A stretch of DNA of 64,000 nucleotides from DASQUK01 sp963813485. GTDB taxonomy: Bacteria > Actinomycetota > Acidimicrobiia > Acidimicrobiales > VFJN01. Below are positions 62,463-64,000 of the stretch, in pieces; within the stretch, counting starts at the first letter, position 1, and every line of letters starts with the position of its first letter. The stretch is taken from NCBI GenBank assembly GCA_963813485.1, contig CAWEZE010000023.1, forward strand, positions 1-64,000, given 5' to 3'. The translations under genes and the position numbers were made by a program. The notes beneath the pieces were generated by a model. It saw nothing but the letters and a program-made list of their open reading frames with translations, had not been told where the DNA came from and made no database searches.

Positions 62463-63995
62463 TCAGTCGCTGCCCCTGCCGCGGCCGTCGACGCCGGTGT
62501 CGCCCTCGCCGTCGTGGACGAGGACGTGGCGGTCGATCGTGGCACCCGTCTCCCCCAGCCCCTTCACGCTGATGCGGTCGTAGGCGAGCAGCTCACGGGT
62601 GTCGGGATCGAAGTACAGCACCGACGCCTGCAGCGGCTTGGGCTCGTCCCCCTGCAGGCCGCGTAGCCCCGCGCCTCCGGTCGAGCCCTCCACCAACAGC
62701 CGGGTGTCCGGAGGTGGCTCCTCGGTCGTGTCGGTGTCGCCGGACCCGTCGTCCTCCTCGGCGGGCTCGATGCGTTCGTCGCTGGGCTGGTGGGTGTGGC
62801 CGGCGAGCACGAGCGGCACCTCGCCCCCGATGTCGGCGGCGATCCGCTCGTCGTGCACCAGCACGACATCGACGTCGGGAGGCTCGGCGGCGGCCAGCTC
62901 TTCGGCGACCTCGGGTGCGAATGCCTCGGCGCGCTCCCGCTCCGACGGCCCGGCGGCCGCCTGGTCCTTGTCCGGCGTGTAGCGGGGATCGCCGATACCC
63001 CAGAAGCGCAGCCCCGCCACCTCGGCGGCGTCGCCGTCGAGCACCACGGCGTTGGGCTGCTCCGCCACCGCCCGCTGGGTGCTGCGCGAGTCGTGGTTGC
63101 CCCGAACGAAGAGGTAGGGCACCTCGAGATCGCCGATCTGTTCCAGCAACTGGCTCTCGGGCTCGGTCCCCCAGTCGACGATGTCGCCGGTGTCCGCTAT
63201 GGCGTCGACGGCGAACTGCTCGGTCAGCTGCTCCATGAGGTCGAAGGCCTGGGGGTTGAGGTGGATGTCGCTCACGTGCAACACCCGGATGGTGTCGTCG
63301 TCGGGGGCGAAGGTGGGCAGGTCCTCTGCCGCCAGGTAGAGGGTGACGACGTTGCCCACGAGGTCGCTGAGCTGCTCGCGGTACTCCCCGAATCGATCGA
63401 TGATGTCCTCCACGTCGCCGACCGCGGTGGGTGCCCGGGAGAGCAGCCCGGTGTAGCGCGGCTCGGCCACGGCATTGGCGTCGAACGTGGCCGCGGCACC
63501 GGCGCCCGCGCCCACGACCAGCAGCGCACCGGTCGCCACCCCGGCCACCGCCGAGCGCCAGCGGAGCCGGGCCGCCAGCGCCCCCACAACGCCACCCACG
63601 GTCGCCACCAGCAGGCAGCGGAGCACCAGGCGCACCAGCGCGGAGCGAACGTCGTCGGCAACGTCGTCACCGAGGTTGTCGATCACCTGGGGGTTGTCGG
63701 CGATGCGCTCGGCCTCGTCGAGGCCCAGCTCCTCCACCCGGAGGTCGAGGCGGATCGGCCAGTCGTGCGTGTCGAGCTCGATCGTGCCGAGCGGCGCCAG
63801 GTGGACCACGGTGTCGCCGTGCAGCGACGGCCGGGCCCCCATGGTGGTGTCGAACGGCCCGACGTGGGCCGGGACTCGGCCCGCCAGAGCCAGGGCGCTC
63901 GCCGCTCCCACCAGGGCAAACAGGACCACCCGGGCGGTCGGTCCCCAGCGGCGCCGCCATGCGACCCCGTGCTCCGGTTCGCCCGCCGGCTCCAC
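62463..63995 (-). CDS. Membrane-anchored metallophosphoesterase
   Basis: A 510-aa product: three hydrophobic segments in the first 200 residues (VVLFALVGAASALALAG, VLRCLLVATVGGVVGALAAR, VATGALLVVGAGAGAAA), then a calcineurin-like phosphoesterase with VLHVSDIHLNPQ (DxH), ADTGDIVDWG (GDxxD), FVRGNHDSRST, VLVHDER and LAGHTHQPS. An acidic linker, EPAEEDDGSGDTDTTEEP, interrupts the C-terminal part. The active site lies in a soluble domain attached to the membrane. GTG 63995 is 5 bases from the window end, so an earlier start is possible. Confidence 0.85.
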   Translation of the reverse strand: MEPAGEPEHGVAWRRRWGPTARVVLFALVGAASALALAGRVPAHVGPFDTTMGARPSLHGDTVVHLAPLGTIELDTHDWPIRLDLRVEELGLDEAERIADNPQVIDNLGDDVADDVRSALVRLVLRCLLVATVGGVVGALAARLRWRSAVAGVATGALLVVGAGAGAAATFDANAVAEPRYTGLLSRAPTAVGDVEDIIDRFGEYREQLSDLVGNVVTLYLAAEDLPTFAPDDDTIRVLHVSDIHLNPQAFDLMEQLTEQFAVDAIADTGDIVDWGTEPESQLLEQIGDLEVPYLFVRGNHDSRSTQRAVAEQPNAVVLDGDAAEVAGLRFWGIGDPRYTPDKDQAAAGPSERERAEAFAPEVAEELAAAEPPDVDVVLVHDERIAADIGGEVPLVLAGHTHQPSDERIEPAEEDDGSGDTDTTEEPPPDTRLLVEGSTGGAGLRGLQGDEPKPLQASVLYFDPDTRELLAYDRISVKGLGETGATIDRHVLVHDGEGDTGVDGRGRGSD

Positions 63996-64000
63996 GGTCT

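Noticed and set aside
1..64000. tRNA or rRNA genes, CRISPR arrays, insertion sequences
   Set aside because: I looked for TPsiC-type GGTTCGA words on both strands, regular spaced direct repeats and transposase motifs, and found none that hold up by eye. A tRNAscan/ISfinder run would be decisive.

Overview
The window is GC-rich (roughly 68-70 %) chromosomal DNA of an actinobacterium. An Acidimicrobiia-like or related soil/aquatic lineage is my inference from the gene content: several luciferase-like oxidoreductases, a CYP125/142-like P450 beside a KstR-like TetR regulator, amidohydrolases, Mo-hydroxylase genes, many GTG starts, and genes whose -10 element lies directly before the start codon. 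I see no rRNA, tRNA or CRISPR array.

Layout. (1) 1-4.8 kb: the end of an AlkA-like glycosylase gene, L- and D-type N-carbamoyl amino acid hydrolases behind a 19-bp palindrome, a convergent diaminopropionate ammonia-lyase-like gene and an LtrA-family membrane protein. (2) 4.8-17.7 kb: an accessory region with a DUF6602-like nuclease-fold protein, a beta-propeller protein, a cassette of small overlapping genes of unknown function (8951-10917), an SDR, a STAS protein, small membrane proteins, gene remnants and related hairpin terminators. (3) 17.7-26.2 kb: a molybdenum hydroxylase of the selenium-dependent xanthine dehydrogenase type with an N-terminally short SsnA-like amidohydrolase, two luciferase-like oxidoreductases (one fused to an AAA ATPase), a DinB-like protein, an Erm-like rRNA methyltransferase, a stress protein and a flavodoxin-like protein. 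(4) 26.3-39.9 kb: a defence island. It holds RadC, a type I restriction-modification system (HsdS, HsdM, HsdR) with an AbiEi/AbiEii toxin-antitoxin pair placed between hsdR and hsdM, a BrnT-like toxin with two ribbon-helix-helix antitoxins, and a divergent set of three genes: a small conserved protein, a 566-aa unknown and a two-HKD phospholipase-D-fold protein. (5) 40-43.6 kb: a metal-dependent hydrolase, a P450 and a KstR-like regulator with two KstR-type operator sites. (6) 43.5-56.4 kb: a D-aminoacylase-like hydrolase, membrane proteins, a diiron ferritin-like protein with an HxlR regulator and a thioesterase, a molybdopterin oxidoreductase with a DUF6457 protein, a methyltransferase, a CGNR regulator and a DrrAB-type ABC exporter. 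(7) 56.4-64 kb: GlgX, a Zur/Znu zinc-uptake locus and a membrane metallophosphoesterase.

Many genes are split by single-base frameshifts, most of them in 28.6-34.6 kb and almost all equal to one extra base. Reading across the shifts restores full conserved proteins. I therefore annotate these as single genes and suspect insertion-type sequencing errors rather than decay. Coordinates of shifted genes span all fragments.
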